NCBI GenBank assembly: GCA_910587055.1
Contig: CAJUKY010000002.1
Span: 1-64,000 of the forward strand
DNA: 64,000 bases
Source: Candidatus Gastranaerophilales bacterium
Lineage (GTDB): Bacteria > Cyanobacteriota > Vampirovibrionia > Gastranaerophilales > Gastranaerophilaceae
Direction: 5' to 3'
The translations under genes and the position numbers were made by a program. Positions 62,617 to 64,000 of the stretch are shown piece after piece. The notes beneath the pieces were generated by a model that was not told where the DNA came from, made no database searches, and worked only from the letters and a program-made list of their open reading frames with translations. Every line of letters begins with the position of its first letter. Within the stretch, counting starts at the first letter, position 1.

Positions 62617-64000
62617 CTATTGAATTGATTCGGCATTTGTTTCGCTGCTTATGCTGTTATCCGGTTGGAATTTTAGTGATTTTATTGATTTCGGGTTTGT
62701 TATAAGCCCGTTTATTATAACCTGAAAATTCTTTGTATTTTCGCTTTCATTTGTTGAAAGAGCAGGAATATTTGCTATGTCGGCTGCAGAAATTGTTCCG
62801 AATAAAGGATTTACTTTTTCTTTTATCATTGAAGTGACAATCTGGCCTGCAGTTTTTGGCTGAGCTGTTTCAGAGGTATTTTCAGATGCAGTATTTGTTT
62901 GTGCTCCCCCTGTTCCTGCTGAATTTTTTAAGCCCCCTAAAATTGCAAGTCCTGCTTGAACCGCTTTATTTTCTCTGTATTTTTCGGTTAATGTATCCAC
63001 AGCTTTATTGATGGTTTTTTCTGCAGCAGCTGCAGCTTTTTCTACCGTGCTTTGAAGCTTGTTTGTTCCTAAATTGCCAAGCGCATCTGCTACTTTTGAA
63101 GATACCTTTCCTGTTATCTTTAAATTTGCATAGTTATTTAAAAGATTGTAGGTACCGTTTGCAGCAAGGCTCATATTCGGCCCCTGGGATTTAAAGCTTG
63201 AAACGCTTGCAACACCGTTATTAAAGTTCAAAAGCCCGTCGATATTTTTAAATTCCTGTGTATTAAAGGAATTTACCTTTGCCGTTATTGTATTTAAAAT
63301 TGAGCTGAATGTTCCGAGATTTAAAACATTTGCAGCGTTTATAAACCTGGCAAAACTTATGCTCTCGCCGTATTCACCGTCGCGTACTTCAAATTTAACG
63401 GTTCCGTTTAATGTTCTTATCTGCTCTTCCAAAGTAGCGCCTGACAGAGTTACTTTGGCATTTCCCTGCAATGTTCCGCTTCTGACTAAGTCTATCCCGA
63501 TAAATTGTTTTGCCGCTTCTTTTAGTGAAATGTTTTCAGCCCCCATATCAGCTGCAATTTTTCCGTTCATAATATTGTATGAAACATTTCCGGATGCTGT
63601 CCCTTGTGCAAAAGCGGCATTTAAATTATTCAAATAGTAAACATTATCCGTGAGTTTGTGGTCGTAATTTATGTTCTCGATTATCAGAGTGCCGGATTTT
63701 AACTTTGCAATTTTTCCGCCGCCGTTTTTAATAACAATTCCTAAATCAGCTGAAGAAGCATTATTTGCGCTTGAAACAGCGGGCGCCGGTGCGGGCATGG
63801 ATTTCATAACCTTATCGGCAAGTGCAATCAGGGCATCTGTATCCATATAACCTGAATTGTAATTTAAACTGTTTATAAAAACGCCCTTTAAGAAATTGGT
63901 TGAAATATCCGCATCTCCTGAAAAATCAGAATTTGCAACCTTTATATTATTTGCTTTTGCGGTAATTATGGTTTTATTAAAATTTAAAGCAAGTGTTTCA
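62617..64000 (-). CDS. AsmA-like protein, 5' end beyond the window
   Basis: The frame stays open from 62617 to the right edge with no stop, so this is a partial gene of at least 461 residues. The Met at 63846 is internal. The visible part has AsmA-family C-terminal beta repeats (LNGTVKFEVRDGEYGESISFARFINAANVLNLGTF, split motif; VASVSSFKSQGPNMSLAANGTYNL). A disordered Ala/Thr/Asn tail region follows. AsmA-like proteins act as periplasm-spanning lipid transporters in diderm envelopes, which suggests an outer membrane. Confidence 0.72.
   Translation of the reverse strand, partial: ETLALNFNKTIITAKANNIKVANSDFSGDADISTNFLKGVFINSLNYNSGYMDTDALIALADKVMKSMPAPAPAVSSANNASSADLGIVIKNGGGKIAKLKSGTLIIENINYDHKLTDNVYYLNNLNAAFAQGTASGNVSYNIMNGKIAADMGAENISLKEAAKQFIGIDLVRSGTLQGNAKVTLSGATLEEQIRTLNGTVKFEVRDGEYGESISFARFINAANVLNLGTFSSILNTITAKVNSFNTQEFKNIDGLLNFNNGVASVSSFKSQGPNMSLAANGTYNLLNNYANLKITGKVSSKVADALGNLGTNKLQSTVEKAAAAAEKTINKAVDTLTEKYRENKAVQAGLAILGGLKNSAGTGGAQTNTASENTSETAQPKTAGQIVTSMIKEKVNPLFGTISAADIANIPALSTNESENTKNFQVIINGLITNPKSIKSLKFQPDNSISSETNAESIQ

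Noticed and set aside
63846..63846. Treating the Met at 63846 as the start of the AsmA-like gene
   Set aside because: The same frame stays open for all 154 bases to the window edge and reads as similar beta-repeat sequence, so the real start is outside the window.
1..64000. CRISPR arrays, insertion sequences, prophage, tRNA or rRNA genes
   Set aside because: I read the intergenic regions for spaced repeats, transposase ORFs, T-loop motifs and rRNA-like sequence and saw none. This is a reading by eye, so a diverged tRNA could be missed.

Overview
The window looks like chromosome from an AT-rich, Gram-negative-type, non-photosynthetic anaerobe. The best fit is a gut Gastranaerophilales member (Melainabacteria/Vampirovibrionia, the non-photosynthetic sister group of Cyanobacteria). 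This is inferred from a four-subunit ferredoxin-dependent 2-oxoacid oxidoreductase, a cyanobacteria-like VKOR-DsbA fusion, an OmpR-type regulator resembling RpaB, many small lineage-type proteins (for example the one starting MGLAASQ), and the absence of photosynthesis genes. No database search was run. I see no transposase, phage structural gene, CRISPR array, rRNA or tRNA.

Layout: 74-7451 holds an FAD oxidoreductase, an NfeD/stomatin pair, a response regulator/histidine kinase pair, tadA, a TIGR02757 gene and a DHFR-like reductase. 7678-10220 is nadB-nadC. 10232-12839 holds a lone acidic protein, a CoA-disulfide-reductase-like flavoprotein and rsmD. 12960-14308 is the most unusual part: a 78-aa unknown gene, an 89-nt structured RNA with its own promoter and intrinsic terminator, and a converging two-gene unit (EF-hand protein followed by a PBECR/barnase-like nuclease). 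14437-17599 holds gatA, a YraN gene and an alarmone-synthetase-domain protein. 17691-20421 is the korABCD-type operon. 20552-22960 is a run of minus-strand lineage-type small genes, including two tandem paralogues and a 48-aa membrane peptide.

23110-33874 carries housekeeping genes: a U32 peptidase-family enzyme, pgeF, aroA, speE, engB, a DUF2344 gene and an RNase E/G gene. 34422-40145 is a cell-envelope cluster (processive GT2, murC, murB, ddl, ftsQ). 41466-45084 is pyrH-frr-cdsA-rnc-rpe. 45117-49706 has queH, VKOR-DsbA, the MGLAASQ protein, hisF and a diguanylate cyclase. 50253-58360 has a class A beta-lactamase-fold protein, aspS, metK, a DciA-like gene, a free-standing ClpX zinc-binding domain, a large unknown protein, ruvX and DUF1292. 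The end holds a DUF2229 protein, a two-domain M16 peptidase and the 3' part of an AsmA-like gene that runs off the right edge.

Most genes are ordinary. The best candidate for something undescribed is the structured RNA at 13227-13315 beside a small predicted RNase. Next are the alarmone synthetase with an atypical N-terminus, the MGLAASQ protein with flagellin-like end-conserved architecture, and the lone ClpX zinc domain. Several genes use TTG starts supported by a Shine-Dalgarno (SD) sequence (rsmD, 25889, 50253, 50103, 55761).
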